DNA from: Telluria beijingensis
Lineage (GTDB): Bacteria; Pseudomonadota; Gammaproteobacteria; Burkholderiales; Burkholderiaceae_D
Assembly: GCF_030770395.1 (NCBI RefSeq)
Contig: NZ_CP132480.1
Span: 3,749,072 to 3,813,071, forward strand
Length of the DNA stretch: 64,000 nt
Reading direction: 5' to 3'
Both the position numbers and the translations under genes were made by a program. The notes beneath the pieces were generated by a model. The model ran no database searches, was not told the origin of the DNA, and was given only the letters and a program-made list of their open reading frames with translations. Below are positions 19,557-28,818 of this stretch, piece after piece. Each line of letters opens with the position of its first letter. Position 1 is the stretch's first letter.

Positions 19557-20450
19557 ATGCAACTGAAAATCCGCAATTTGTCCAAGACCTATGCCAATGG
19601 CGTGGTCGCGCTGGACCGTGTCACCCTCAACATCCCGGCCGGGATGTTCGGGCTGCTCGGTCCCAATGGCGCGGGCAAATCGACCCTGATGCGGATCCTG
19701 GCCACCCTGCAGGAATGCGATTCCGGCTCGGTGTTCCTGGACGATATCGACGTCCTCGACGAAAAGGACGCGGTGCGCCGCCTGCTGGGCTACCTGCCGC
19801 AGGATTTCGGCGTCTATCCGAAGGTCAGCGCCCAGGAACTGCTGGACCACTTCGCCCAGCTCAAGGGACTGTCGCACAAGGCGCGCCGGCGCGAGGTGGT
19901 CGACGGCCTGCTGCAGCAAACCAACCTGTGGGAAGTGCGCGACCAGCGCCTGGGCACCTTCTCGGGCGGCATGCGCCAGCGCTTCGGCATCGCCCAGGCC
20001 CTGCTGGGCGACCCGCGCCTGATCATCGTCGACGAACCCACCGCCGGCCTCGACCCGCAGGAGCGGGTGCGCTTCCATAACCTGCTGTCCGACATCGGCG
20101 AAGAGCGCACCGTGCTGCTGTCGACCCATATCGTGTCCGACGTGGCCGACCTGTGCGCCAATATGGCGATCATCAACAAGGGCCAGGTGCTGCTGTGCGG
20201 CGAGCCGCAGGAGCTGATCTACGGGATCGAAGACTTCATCTGGGCCCGTTTCGTCACCAAGGCCGAGCTGCCCGCTTTCCAGTCGCGCTACAGCGTGATC
20301 TCGACCCGCCTGCTCAGCGGCCGCACCCTGATCCACGTGTATGCCGAGGACGATCCCGGCGACGGCTTCGAACCGGCCCGCGCCAGCCTGGAAGACGTCT
20401 ATTTCGCCACCATCGCCGGCCGCCATAATCCGGCCGCGGGAGACTGCTGA
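19557..20450 (+). CDS. ABC transporter ATP-binding protein paired with the permease/M1 fusion
   Basis: A 297-residue ATPase. Walker A is GPNGAGKST (35-43), the Q-loop is [11 protein letters not shown], the signature is [11 protein letters not shown], Walker B is [12 protein letters not shown], and the switch region is LLSTHIVSD. About 70 residues follow the nucleotide-binding domain and end in a domain ([12 protein letters not shown]) usual for DrrA/YhaQ-type exporters. The downstream permease/M1 gene starts 2 bp after its stop, so the two are one unit. Confidence 0.92.
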   Translation: MQLKIRNLSKTYANGVVALDRVTLNIPAGMFGLLGPNGAGKSTLMRILATLQECDSGSVFLDDIDVLDEKDAVRRLLGYLPQDFGVYPKVSAQELLDHFAQLKGLSHKARRREVVDGLLQQTNLWEVRDQRLGTFSGGMRQRFGIAQALLGDPRLIIVDEPTAGLDPQERVRFHNLLSDIGEERTVLLSTHIVSDVADLCANMAIINKGQVLLCGEPQELIYGIEDFIWARFVTKAELPAFQSRYSVISTRLLSGRTLIHVYAEDDPGDGFEPARASLEDVYFATIAGRHNPAAGDC

Positions 20451-20452
20451 CC

Positions 20453-23400
20453 GTGCGCGCCCTGTTCGTCATCGCCCGTTTCGAGGCGAGCCAGCGTTTG
20501 CGGCGGCTCTCGACCTGGGTCTATTTCAGCGTCTTCCTGGCGCTCGGGATGCTGTGGATGGCCGCCTCGGGCGGCGTGTTCCGCGACCTGATGGTCTCCT
20601 TCGGCAGCCAGGTCCTGATCGACGCCCCGCGCCAGATCGCGATCGCCACCGCGCTGCTCGGCAGCCTGGGCGTAGTAATCGCGGCGGCGGTAATGGGCCG
20701 CGCGGTGCAGCAGGACTTCGAGCACGAGATGCACCACTTCTTCTTCAGCGCGCCGTTGACGAAGGCCGACTACGTGTTCGGCCGCTTCCTCGGCGCCTTC
20801 GCGACGCTGGCGGTGATCTTTACCGGCATCGTGCTGGGCCTGTGGCTAGGCACCTTCATTCCCGGCATCGCGCCCGACCGCCTGGGCGGCGCGCCGCTGT
20901 CGGCCTGGGTCAAGCCCTACCTGTTCACGCTGCTGCCCAACCTGTTCATCTTCGGCGCGATCTTCTTCGTGCTCGCCGCGCTGACCCGGCGCATGCTGCC
21001 GGTCTACGTGGCCGCCGTGGTCATGACCATCGGCTACACCGTCGCGCCGTCGCTGGCGCGCGACCTCGACTTCAAGACCCTGGCCTCGCTGATCGACCCG
21101 TTCGGCACCACCGCCCTGCTGCTGCTCACCGAATACTGGCCGCTGGCCCAGCGCAACCTGGACCCGATCGACCTGCAGGACGTCTACCTGCTGAACCGCC
21201 TGCTGTGGTGCGGCTTTGCGCTGCTGGCGCTGCTGCTCGGCTACTGGCGCTTCCACTTCATCGGCGAGGCCGACGCGCAGGCGCGGGGCAGGCGCAAAGG
21301 CCCGGCCGAGACCCCGCTCGAGCTGTCCCAGGCCGCGCGCGACACCACCGCGCAACCCGATTTCGCCGCGCGCAGCCTGGCGCTGCTGCTCCTGAAGTCG
21401 GCCAGGGGCGAGCTGCGCGAGATGACCCGCAACGTCTACTTCGCGGCCCTGGCCATCGCCGCCTTGCTGACCCTGGTCGTCAGCGCGATCGACCTCGACG
21501 CGATCTACGGCACCGCCACCTATCCGATGACGTACATGCTGCTGGAGCTGATCCGCGAAGTGTTCGGCCTGTTCATGCTGGGCACCACGATCTTCTATGC
21601 CGGCGAACTGGTCTGGCGCGAGCGCGAGACGCGGGTGGCGCAGATGCTCGACGCGCTGCCGGTGCCGAGCTGGCTGCCGCTGGCCGCCAAGACCCTGGCC
21701 CTGGTCGGCCTGCAGGCGCTGCTGGTGCTGCTGGCCATGGCCACCGGCATGCTGATCCAGCTGTTCAAGGGCTACTTCCAGCTCGAGCCAGGCCATTACC
21801 TGCATGCGCTGTTCACCATCCTGCTGCCCAACTACGCGCTGATCGCGGTGCTGGCGATCGCGGCGCAGGTGATCGTGAACCACAAATACCTGGCCAACTT
21901 CCTGATGATCGCCTGGGTGCTGGCCGCGATCCTGCTGGGCGGCACCGGCCAGAACCATCCGCTGCTGTGGTACGGGGTCTGGCCCGACCTGACCTGGTCG
22001 GCCATGAACGGCTATGGCCACCACCTGCTGCGCGACCGCTTCTACCTGTTGTACTGGAGCGGCGCGGCCCTGGTGCTGCTGGCGCTGGCGCGCGCGTTGT
22101 GGCCGCGCGGCGTCGACGACACCTGGCGCGAGCGCCTGCGCCTGGCGCGCCGCAACCTGACGCCATCGGTGCTGGCCTGCCTCGGCCTGGGGCTGGCCGT
22201 GTTCGCGGGCACGGGCGGCTTCCTGGCCTGGGAACTGTCCCAGGGCGGCTACCTGACCGCCTGGCGCAGCGAATCGCTGCGCGCCGAGTACGAGAAGCGC
22301 TACCACGGCTTCGCCAGGCTGGCGCAGCCGCGCATCGTCGATGTCAGGCTCGATGCCGACATCGATCCCGAACGGCGCGCCCTGCAGGTCAAGGGCCGCT
22401 ACCGGCTCGAGAACCGCAGCGGCGCGCCGATCCGCGACCTGGTGCTGTACCAGCAGCGCGGCGCGCAGCTGGCGCTGCGCTTTTCGCAACCGGCGGCGCT
22501 CGTCGCGCGCGAACCGGAGCTCGGCTTCTATCACTACCGCCTGGCCACTCCGCTGGCGCCGGGCGCGCGCCTGGACCTCGAGTTCGACCTTGGCTACGCG
22601 CCGCGCGGCCTGCTGGGCCTGGGCAGCGACACGCCGGTGGTCGGCAACGGCACCTTCTTCACCAACGAGGTCATGCCGCGCATCGGCTACCAGCCGTCGG
22701 TCGAGCTGCGCGCCGCGCACGACCGCCGCCGCCACGGCCTGGCGCCGCGCGCGCCCCGGCGCGCGCGCGCCGGGGCGCGCGCGGCGCCCGGCCGGGGGGG
22801 CGGCGGGCGGGCGCGGCGCGCCGCGCCCGCCCGCCGCCGCCGCGGCGGGGCGGCGCGCGCCCCCTGGCGGGCCCGCGACGATCCGGCCGGGAGCGCGACC
22901 CATGCGCTGGGCGTCGACGCCGACTGGATCGGCTTCGAGGCCACCGTCAGCACCAGCCTGGACCAGGTCGCGATCGCCCCCGGCACCCTGGTGCGCGAAT
23001 GGAACGACGGCGCGCGGCGCCACTTCCGCTACCGGATGGACCGTCCGATGCCGAACGCCTACGCCGTCCAGTCGGCGCGCTACGAGGTGCGCCACGACCG
23101 CTGGCAGGACGTGACGATCGACGTCTATTACCAGCCGGGCCACGACTTCAACGTCGAGCGCATGATCCGCGGCGCCCAGGCCGGCCTGGACTACGGCGCG
23201 CGCAACTACGGGCGCTATCCGCTGCGCGAGCTGCGCATCGCCGAGTTCCCGCGCTACGTGCGCAACGCGCGCACCTTGCCAGGCCTGATCCCGTTCCCGG
23301 AGAGCGGCGCTTTCATCGCGCGCGTCGATCCCGGCTCGCCCAAGGACCTCGACTACCCGTTCTACGTCAGCGCCCACGAGGCCGCGCGGCAGTGGTGGGG

Positions 23401-24142
23401 CCAGCAGCTGGTCGGCGCCGACACGCGCGGCGCCACCCTGCTGTCCGAGAGCCTGTCCGAGTACACGGCGCTGATGGTCATGCGGCGCGCCTTCGGACCG
23501 GATCGGATGCGGCGCTTCCTGCGCCACGACCTGGACGCCTACCTGATGGGCCGCGCCCAGGAGCAGGAGCGCGAACTGCCGCTGGCGCACAACGAGAACC
23601 AGCGCTACATCGCCTACCGCAAGGGCGCCCTGGCGCTGTACCTGCTGCAGGACATGCTGGGCGAGGACACGGTCAACGGCGTGCTGCGCGGCCTGCTGCA
23701 GCAATACGCCTACCAGGGCCCGCCCTACCCCACCGCCGCCAGCCTGGTCGACGGCCTGCGCGCGGTGACGCCGCGCGACAAGGCCTACCTCATCGACGAC
23801 CTGTTCGAAGCGGTCGTGTTCTACGAGAACCGGGCCGCCGGCGCCGTCTCCCGACGCCGTCCGGATGGCAAGTACGAGGTCACGATCGATGCCCATGCCG
23901 GCAAGCTGAGGGTGAGCGGCCAGGGCGAGGAACAGCCGATGCCGCTGCACGACTACATCGAATTCGGCGTCGACGACCGGAATGGCAACCCGCTGGCGCG
24001 CGAACGGCGGCTGGTGACCCAGGCCGCCCAGCAACTGACGCTGGTGGTCGACAGCGTGCCGGGCCGGGCCGGCATCGATCCGGACAACAAATTGATCGAT
24101 CGAAAACCGAATGACAATATGCTTCCAGTCGACAATCAATAG
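20453..24142 (+). CDS. ABC permease fused to an M1-type aminopeptidase domain, with a lost zinc ligand
   Basis: A 1229-residue fusion starting at GTG. Residues 1-600 hold about twelve membrane helices in two ABC-2-like blocks. From about 620 a periplasmic M1 peptidase-like part begins ([19 protein letters not shown]). The zinc motif expected as HExxH reads H975-E-A-A-R979, so the second histidine is Arg; WWG follows and LLSESLSEY supplies the distal Glu region. Residues 764-804 are a Gly/Ala/Pro/Arg run encoded by an A/T-free block (see separate entry) that has no counterpart I know of in this family. The real gene may be intact in the organism and distorted here, or a non-catalytic variant. 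Fusion of permease and M1 peptidase beside an ATPase is a known but uncharacterised arrangement. Confidence 0.85.
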   Translation: MRALFVIARFEASQRLRRLSTWVYFSVFLALGMLWMAASGGVFRDLMVSFGSQVLIDAPRQIAIATALLGSLGVVIAAAVMGRAVQQDFEHEMHHFFFSAPLTKADYVFGRFLGAFATLAVIFTGIVLGLWLGTFIPGIAPDRLGGAPLSAWVKPYLFTLLPNLFIFGAIFFVLAALTRRMLPVYVAAVVMTIGYTVAPSLARDLDFKTLASLIDPFGTTALLLLTEYWPLAQRNLDPIDLQDVYLLNRLLWCGFALLALLLGYWRFHFIGEADAQARGRRKGPAETPLELSQAARDTTAQPDFAARSLALLLLKSARGELREMTRNVYFAALAIAALLTLVVSAIDLDAIYGTATYPMTYMLLELIREVFGLFMLGTTIFYAGELVWRERETRVAQMLDALPVPSWLPLAAKTLALVGLQALLVLLAMATGMLIQLFKGYFQLEPGHYLHALFTILLPNYALIAVLAIAAQVIVNHKYLANFLMIAWVLAAILLGGTGQNHPLLWYGVWPDLTWSAMNGYGHHLLRDRFYLLYWSGAALVLLALARALWPRGVDDTWRERLRLARRNLTPSVLACLGLGLAVFAGTGGFLAWELSQGGYLTAWRSESLRAEYEKRYHGFARLAQPRIVDVRLDADIDPERRALQVKGRYRLENRSGAPIRDLVLYQQRGAQLALRFSQPAALVAREPELGFYHYRLATPLAPGARLDLEFDLGYAPRGLLGLGSDTPVVGNGTFFTNEVMPRIGYQPSVELRAAHDRRRHGLAPRAPRRARAGARAAPGRGGGGRARRAAPARRRRGGAARAPWRARDDPAGSATHALGVDADWIGFEATVSTSLDQVAIAPGTLVREWNDGARRHFRYRMDRPMPNAYAVQSARYEVRHDRWQDVTIDVYYQPGHDFNVERMIRGAQAGLDYGARNYGRYPLRELRIAEFPRYVRNARTLPGLIPFPESGAFIARVDPGSPKDLDYPFYVSAHEAARQWWGQQLVGADTRGATLLSESLSEYTALMVMRRAFGPDRMRRFLRHDLDAYLMGRAQEQERELPLAHNENQRYIAYRKGALALYLLQDMLGEDTVNGVLRGLLQQYAYQGPPYPTAASLVDGLRAVTPRDKAYLIDDLFEAVVFYENRAAGAVSRRRPDGKYEVTIDAHAGKLRVSGQGEEQPMPLHDYIEFGVDDRNGNPLARERRLVTQAAQQLTLVVDSVPGRAGIDPDNKLIDRKPNDNMLPVDNQ
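22741..22864. repeat. 124 bp A/T-free block containing two perfect palindromes
   Basis: No A or T occurs for 124 consecutive bases inside the permease/M1 gene. Positions 22741-22788 are a perfect 48 bp palindrome centred at 22764/22765, and 22799-22838 a perfect 40 bp palindrome centred on ggcgcgcc. The reading frame stays open. The flanking DNA has normal composition for the gene. Confidence 0.85.
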
Positions 24143-24157
24143 TTCTCGCGCTATGAT
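24129..24157 (+). promoter_or_regulatory. Probable promoter of the small antitoxin gene
   Basis: TCGACA (24129-24134) and TATGAT (24152-24157) are 17 bp apart, each one mismatch from consensus. It overlaps the last codons of the permease/M1 gene. A good Shine-Dalgarno, taggagag (24171-24178), precedes the ATG. Confidence 0.6.
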
Positions 24158-24184
24158 CAGGACAAAATTATAGGAGAGAACATC

Positions 24185-24391
24185 ATGTCCAACGCTGTCG
24201 CGGAAATCGCCGAACGACTGAAACTCCTGAGTCCGGCGGAGAAACAGGAAGTCATGCAGCTGCTGTTACAGGATATCGACGGCCCTGAACAAGATGCCGA
24301 CGAAGCCTGGCGCAACGAAGTGGTGCGGCGTGTGAAGGCGATTCGCAATGGCGAGGCGGCGATCCTGGCGCTGAAGGAATGGCAGGAGTAA
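24185..24391 (+). CDS. Addiction-module antidote-type protein (orphan)
   Basis: A 68-residue acidic protein starting MSNAVAEIAERLKLLSPAEKQ. Two helices near the N-terminus and the tail DEAWRNEVVRRVKAIRNGEA match the pattern of the unstable antitoxin family that normally precedes a RelE/ParE-like toxin. No toxin gene follows: a terminator comes 34 bp later and the next gene is on the opposite strand. It has its own promoter and RBS. The assignment is from pattern, not from a search. Confidence 0.6.
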   Translation: MSNAVAEIAERLKLLSPAEKQEVMQLLLQDIDGPEQDADEAWRNEVVRRVKAIRNGEAAILALKEWQE

Positions 24392-24424
24392 GCATCGTGC
24401 ATGGCTGATGCTGGAATGACAAAA

Positions 24425-24447
24425 CCGCGGCGAGCCGCGGTTTTTTT
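24425..24447 (+). terminator. Intrinsic terminator after the small antitoxin gene
   Basis: A GC-rich stem (ccgcggc / gccgcgg, sharing a short loop) is followed by seven T residues. It ends the plus-strand transcript and lies before the convergent VOC gene. Confidence 0.85.
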
Positions 24448-24502
24448 CATGGCGCCGATCGCACCGACATGACGCCGGCATGCGCACGCGAGGCACCCGG
24501 AT

Positions 24503-24928
24503 TCAGTCCTCGGTCGGCAACATGGTCGGATTCCAGACCACTTCCCACACATGGCCATCCGGGTCCTGGAAATAGCCGGCGTAGCCGCCATAGAATGTGT
24601 CTCCCGCCGGCTTGAGGATGCGCGCGCCGGCCTCCTGCGCCTGCCGCATGACGGCATCGACCTCGTCGCGCCCGCCGACATTGTGGCCCAGTGTGAAGGC
24701 GGTCGGTGCCAGCGGCGTCCGTGGCAGGCCGGTATCGTGCGCGAGGTCGGCCTGGGCCCAGAGGGCGAGCCTCATCCCGGCCGCCAGGTCGAAGAAGGCG
24801 ACCGCGCCATGCTGGAATTCGCGGCCGACGATGCCGTCGGTGGGCAGGCCGAGACCGTCCCGGTAGAAGGCGAGCGAGCGTTCGAGATCGGCGACGGCGA
24901 GGGTCAGGACCGAGATGCGGGGTTTCAT
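24503..24928 (-). CDS. VOC family (glyoxalase-like) protein
   Basis: A 141-residue vicinal-oxygen-chelate protein beginning MKPRISVLTLAVADLERSLAFY. The C-terminal metal/substrate segment is GGYAGYFQDPDGHVWEVVWNP. The substrate cannot be told. It lies about 100 bp downstream of the AraC-family gene on the same strand, which suggests regulation by, or function with, that regulator. Confidence 0.9.
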   Translation of the reverse strand: MKPRISVLTLAVADLERSLAFYRDGLGLPTDGIVGREFQHGAVAFFDLAAGMRLALWAQADLAHDTGLPRTPLAPTAFTLGHNVGGRDEVDAVMRQAQEAGARILKPAGDTFYGGYAGYFQDPDGHVWEVVWNPTMLPTED

Positions 24929-25026
24929 CGTTTGCACTCCTGGTTGTGGAAAACTGCCAGCATAGGGATCGCGCCGGCATGGGTATTGAATGAAACGGCC
25001 AGGCGTGCGGCGCCGGGCCGCCCTGC

Positions 25027-25800
25027 TCAACGATCCGCCAGGCGCTGCCACTGTCCCGGCGTGTAGCCGCTCAGGCGCCGGCTTTCGCGCACCAGGTGGG
25101 CCTGGTCGGCATAACCGGCGTCCAGTGCCAGAGCGGCGAGCGCGCCGGTCGCCGTTGTCGGCGCGCGCAGGCTGCGCAGGAAGCGCTGGTAACGCAGGAT
25201 ACGCTCGAGCGTTCGTGGACCATAGCCGAAACTCTCGCCGAAGCGGCGGCGCAAGGTGCGCTCGCTCATGCCGAGCGCGCGCATCAGCCAGGGAAGCAGC
25301 TGCATGTGCACCGGCACGCCGCGCGCGATCATGCGGTATGCGGCCTGCATTGCCGGATCGGGCGGGGCCATGACGGTTTGCCGCGCCAGCAGGGTTTCTA
25401 GAGAGGCCGCCAGCTGGCGCGGATCGTCCTGCGCGCGTACGGCGTCGGCCAGGCGCCGCGCCTTGCGGCCCCAGAGGTCGTCGAGGGCCAGGCGCTGGCC
25501 GACCAGTTCCGCCAGCGGAACGCCCAGCCAGGCAGCGGCTGCGGCCGGCGAGAAGCGAAAGCCGATCACCGTCGTGCCGGGCGCGACGGTTTCGGTCAGG
25601 GGATCGCGGTCGGGGCCGGCGATGCGGAACGCGCCATCCATCCATTGCAAGTCGACGGTAGCGTCCGGGGTGATGACGACGGGCGGCGCGAGCGCGGGAA
25701 TGCGGTGCGTCCAGACGTGGGAAAAACTGGCGCCGAGAGGCGCCGCGACGGGCCGCTTGCGAAAGCGGCCCGTGAAGTGCACGGGGACTGCCTGCGTCAT
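25027..25800 (-). CDS. AraC family transcriptional regulator
   Basis: A 257-residue regulator. Residues 1-140 form a sensor domain resembling the DUF6597-type N-terminal region (VDLQWMDG... PGTTVIGFRFSPAAAAAWLG). The C-terminal AraC-type double helix-turn-helix is recognisable from about 165 (MSERTLRRRFGESFGYGPRTL and LALDAGYADQAHLVRESRRLSG). The gene lies 98 bp upstream of the VOC gene and just downstream of topB. Ligand unknown. Confidence 0.9.
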   Translation of the reverse strand: MTQAVPVHFTGRFRKRPVAAPLGASFSHVWTHRIPALAPPVVITPDATVDLQWMDGAFRIAGPDRDPLTETVAPGTTVIGFRFSPAAAAAWLGVPLAELVGQRLALDDLWGRKARRLADAVRAQDDPRQLAASLETLLARQTVMAPPDPAMQAAYRMIARGVPVHMQLLPWLMRALGMSERTLRRRFGESFGYGPRTLERILRYQRFLRSLRAPTTATGALAALALDAGYADQAHLVRESRRLSGYTPGQWQRLADR

Positions 25801-25848
25801 CGCTGCTCCTTCCGGACCGGCCCGCCTGGCGACACCCCGGCAGGCAGA

Positions 25849-28515
25849 TTACTTCTTGGCCGCCGTGCCTGCCGCTTTCCGGGCCGGCGCCTTCCTGGCC
25901 GCCGGTTTTGCCGCCGGTTTCGCCGCTGCCTTGGCCGGCGCCTTCTTCGCCGCCGCCTTCTTCACCGGCGCTGCCACGCCATCGGCGCCGTCAGCCCCGG
26001 CGTCACCATCGGCTGCCTTGCCCTTGGCGCCCGGCTTGGCCTTGCGTTCCTCGAACTCGAAGCTGATCTTGTTGTCCTTGCCGCGCACCAGGAAAGCCTT
26101 GAAGGCGCGCCGGGTACGCTGCGACACGAAGCCCGGCAGCAGGTCGGTCTTGCCGTCATTGAGCAGCTTGGCCATCTGTTCCGGCACGATCTCCTGCTGC
26201 AGGATGATGCGGCCGCTGCGGAAGTCGCAGGTCTTCGGCTTGGCCACGCTGTGTTCGCAAACATAGGCCAGCGGCATTTCGTACACGCCGCCGTTGCACT
26301 TCGGGCAAGGGCCGACCGGGGTCTGGCCGCTGAAGTCCACACCTTCGCCTTCTTCGCCTTCTTCATCCTGGCCGAAGTCGAACTCAAGCTTGAAGTTCTT
26401 GATCTCTTCGTCGCGCACGATGCGCAGGATGGCGGCGAACGGACGCCCCATCTTGGAGCGGAAGCCCTGCAGCGGACCGATGGTGCGGTTCTTCAGCAGT
26501 TCTTCGACTTCCTCGATCTCGAACTGGCGGCTGCCCGGCGTCTTGCTCATCGAGAATTCGCACTTGGTGCAGGCGAAGCGGCGGTAGTTTTCCTTGACCA
26601 CGCCGCCGCAGTTCGGGCACGGGTTGACCAGGGTCGCGTACTCGCCGGGAATCGTGTCGTTATCGTATTCCTTGGCGCGCTTGACGATGATCTGGGTCAT
26701 CTGCTGGATTTCGCGCATGAATTCCTCGCGCGAGATCTTGCCCTTCTCCATCTGCGACAGCTTGAATTCCCATTCGCCGGTCAGCTCGGGCGCCGTGAGT
26801 TCGTTCACGCCCAGGCCGCGCAGCAGGGTCATCAGCTGGAACGCCTTCGCGGTCGGCATCAGGTCGCGGCCTTCGCGCAGCAGGTATTTCTCGGTCAGCA
26901 GGCCCTCGATGATGGCGGCGCGCGTGGCCGGCGTGCCCAGGCCCTTGCCGGCCATCGCATCGCGCAGCTCGTCGGAGTCGACCAGCTTGCCTGCGCCTTC
27001 CATCGCCGACAGCAGCGTCGCTTCGTTGTAGCGCGCAGGCGGCTTGGTGACCAGGCCATTCGCCGTGACCTTGTCGGTGAGCACTTTCTCGCCCTTGGCC
27101 ACCGGCACCAGGTTGACGCCATCCTTGTCGTCGCCCACGCCTTTTTCACTACCTTTGCCGTACACCGCCATCCAACCCGGGTTGGTCATGACCTTGCCCT
27201 CGGTCTTGAACTGGTGGCCCGAGACTTCGGTGTAGCGGGTCGTGACCAGGAACTCGGCGGCCGGGAAGAACACGGCCAGGAAGCGGCGCGTGACCAGGTC
27301 GTACAGTTTCTGTTCGGGCTCGCTCAGGTTCTTCGGCACCACGCCGGTCGGGATGATGGCGAAGTGGTCCGAGATCTTGGCGTTGTCGAAGATGCGCTTG
27401 TTCGGCTTGACCCAGCCACCCTTAGAGATCTGCTTGGCGAACTGGTTGTAGTTATTGGTCTCGGCCAGCGCTTCCAGGGTCGACTTCACGGTGCCGATGT
27501 AATCCTCGGGCAGGTGGCGCGAATCGGTACGCGGGTAGGTCAGCACCTTGTGCTTTTCGTACAGCGCCTGGGCCAGGCCCAGCGTGTTCTTGGCCGAGAA
27601 GCCGAAGCGGCCGTTGGCTTCGCGCTGCAGCGAGGTCAGGTCGAACAGGCCGGGCGCCATCGAGGTGGTCGGCTTGCTTTCTTCGGTGACATTGCCCTGC
27701 TTGCCGCGGCAGGCGGCCGCAATCGAGTCGGCGGCGGCCTTGCTCCACAGGCGCTCGGCGCGCTTCTCGGGGTCGTTCTCGTCCTTCTTGAACTTCTGGT
27801 CGAGCCAGCGGCCTTCGTAGACGCCGGCGGCGCACACGAACTCGGCGCGCACTTCCCAGTAGTCGCGCGGCACGAACTTCTTGATCTTCTCTTCGCGCTC
27901 GACCACGATCGACAGGGTCGGGGTCTGCACCCGGCCCACCGTCGTCAGGTAGAAGCCGCCCTCTTTCGAGTTGAAAGCGGTCATGGCGCGAGTACCATTG
28001 ATGCCGATCAACCAATCGGCCTCGGAACGGCAGCGCGCGGCATCGGCCAGCGGCAGCATCTCTTCATCGGTGCGCAGGTTGTTGAAACCTTCGCGGATCG
28101 CATTGGCCGTCATCGACTGCAGCCACAGGCGCTTGACCGGCTGCTTGGCCTTGGCGTTCTGGGCGATCAGGCGGAAGATGAGTTCTCCTTCGCGGCCCGC
28201 GTCACATGCGTTGATCAGGGTGGTGACGTCCTTGCGCTTGATCAGCTTGTTCAGCACCTTAAGGCGCGATTCGGTCTTGGCGATCGGGTTCAGCGCGAAG
28301 TAAGGCGGGATCATCGGCAGGTGGGTGAAGCTCCACTTGCCGCGCTTGACATCGTGTTCTTCGGGCACCGCGATCTCGAGCAGGTGGCCGACGGCGGACG
28401 AGAGGACGTAATCGTCCGATTCGAAGTACTCATCGTGCTTGGTGAAGCCGCCCAGCGTCTTCGCGATATCGTTCGCGACCGACGGTTTCTCGGCGATGAT
28501 GAGGGATTTGGTCAT
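25849..28515 (-). CDS. topB: TopB, DNA topoisomerase III (type IA)
   Basis: A type IA topoisomerase that decatenates and relaxes negatively supercoiled DNA. The 888-residue protein begins with the Toprim domain (MTKSLIIAEKPSVANDIAKT) and carries the active tyrosine Y327 in LTYPRTDSRHLP. The motif GRVQTPTLSIVVERE is also present. Two C4-type zinc-ribbon-like regions are at CPNCGG...CTKC and CPKCNGG. A Lys/Ala-rich histone-H1-like tail (KKAAAKKAPAKAAAKPAA and more) ends the protein. It follows smg on the minus strand after a 303 bp spacer. Confidence 0.96.
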   Translation of the reverse strand: MTKSLIIAEKPSVANDIAKTLGGFTKHDEYFESDDYVLSSAVGHLLEIAVPEEHDVKRGKWSFTHLPMIPPYFALNPIAKTESRLKVLNKLIKRKDVTTLINACDAGREGELIFRLIAQNAKAKQPVKRLWLQSMTANAIREGFNNLRTDEEMLPLADAARCRSEADWLIGINGTRAMTAFNSKEGGFYLTTVGRVQTPTLSIVVEREEKIKKFVPRDYWEVRAEFVCAAGVYEGRWLDQKFKKDENDPEKRAERLWSKAAADSIAAACRGKQGNVTEESKPTTSMAPGLFDLTSLQREANGRFGFSAKNTLGLAQALYEKHKVLTYPRTDSRHLPEDYIGTVKSTLEALAETNNYNQFAKQISKGGWVKPNKRIFDNAKISDHFAIIPTGVVPKNLSEPEQKLYDLVTRRFLAVFFPAAEFLVTTRYTEVSGHQFKTEGKVMTNPGWMAVYGKGSEKGVGDDKDGVNLVPVAKGEKVLTDKVTANGLVTKPPARYNEATLLSAMEGAGKLVDSDELRDAMAGKGLGTPATRAAIIEGLLTEKYLLREGRDLMPTAKAFQLMTLLRGLGVNELTAPELTGEWEFKLSQMEKGKISREEFMREIQQMTQIIVKRAKEYDNDTIPGEYATLVNPCPNCGGVVKENYRRFACTKCEFSMSKTPGSRQFEIEEVEELLKNRTIGPLQGFRSKMGRPFAAILRIVRDEEIKNFKLEFDFGQDEEGEEGEGVDFSGQTPVGPCPKCNGGVYEMPLAYVCEHSVAKPKTCDFRSGRIILQQEIVPEQMAKLLNDGKTDLLPGFVSQRTRRAFKAFLVRGKDNKISFEFEERKAKPGAKGKAADGDAGADGADGVAAPVKKAAAKKAPAKAAAKPAAKPAARKAPARKAAGTAAKK

Positions 28516-28818
28516 AGTGTTTCTCGTCGTGCTATCTATATAGTGTGGGCTTGCGCATCATACATGCTCACAGCCGGGCCGGTGAAATTCCAGCCATAGT
28601 GTCTGATTGGTAACAGCGGAATCGAAGCGGCCAATGATAAGCGGGTTATCGCGCTCCCTGCAAGTACACCTTGTGCATCGTGCCGGTGCAATGCCGGCCG
28701 CATATGGGGTCCGCGGCGCCCGGAAATGGTGAGCCAGAAAAGCAAAACGGGGCGAAAGCCCCGTCGAATGCATCGTCCAGCGTCGTGACATGCGCGGCAC
28801 GCCTGGCCGCCGCCCCGC
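28516..28818. other. Intergenic region between smg and topB
   Basis: A 303 bp spacer with no gene I can support. It contains the terminator of the smg transcript at 28743-28764 and, presumably, the topB promoter closer to 28516. No repeat or RNA motif is visible otherwise. Confidence 0.6.
28743..28764 (-). terminator. Intrinsic terminator after smg
   Basis: The stem acggggc / gccccgt with a GAAA tetraloop is followed on the minus strand by TTTT. It lies 55 bp after the smg stop. Confidence 0.8.

Noticed and set aside
20846..24139. A 1097-residue minus-strand frame opposite the permease/M1 gene
   Set aside because: Gln/Arg/Val-rich shadow; the plus strand has membrane helices and a peptidase domain.
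24417..24450. Small RNA gene between the antitoxin and VOC genes
   Set aside because: The hairpin with T-run is explained as the terminator of the antitoxin transcript; no separate promoter is visible.
25645..28599. A 984-residue plus-strand open frame over topB
   Set aside because: Antisense shadow of topB, which has clear topoisomerase motifs; no recognisable domain in the antisense frame.
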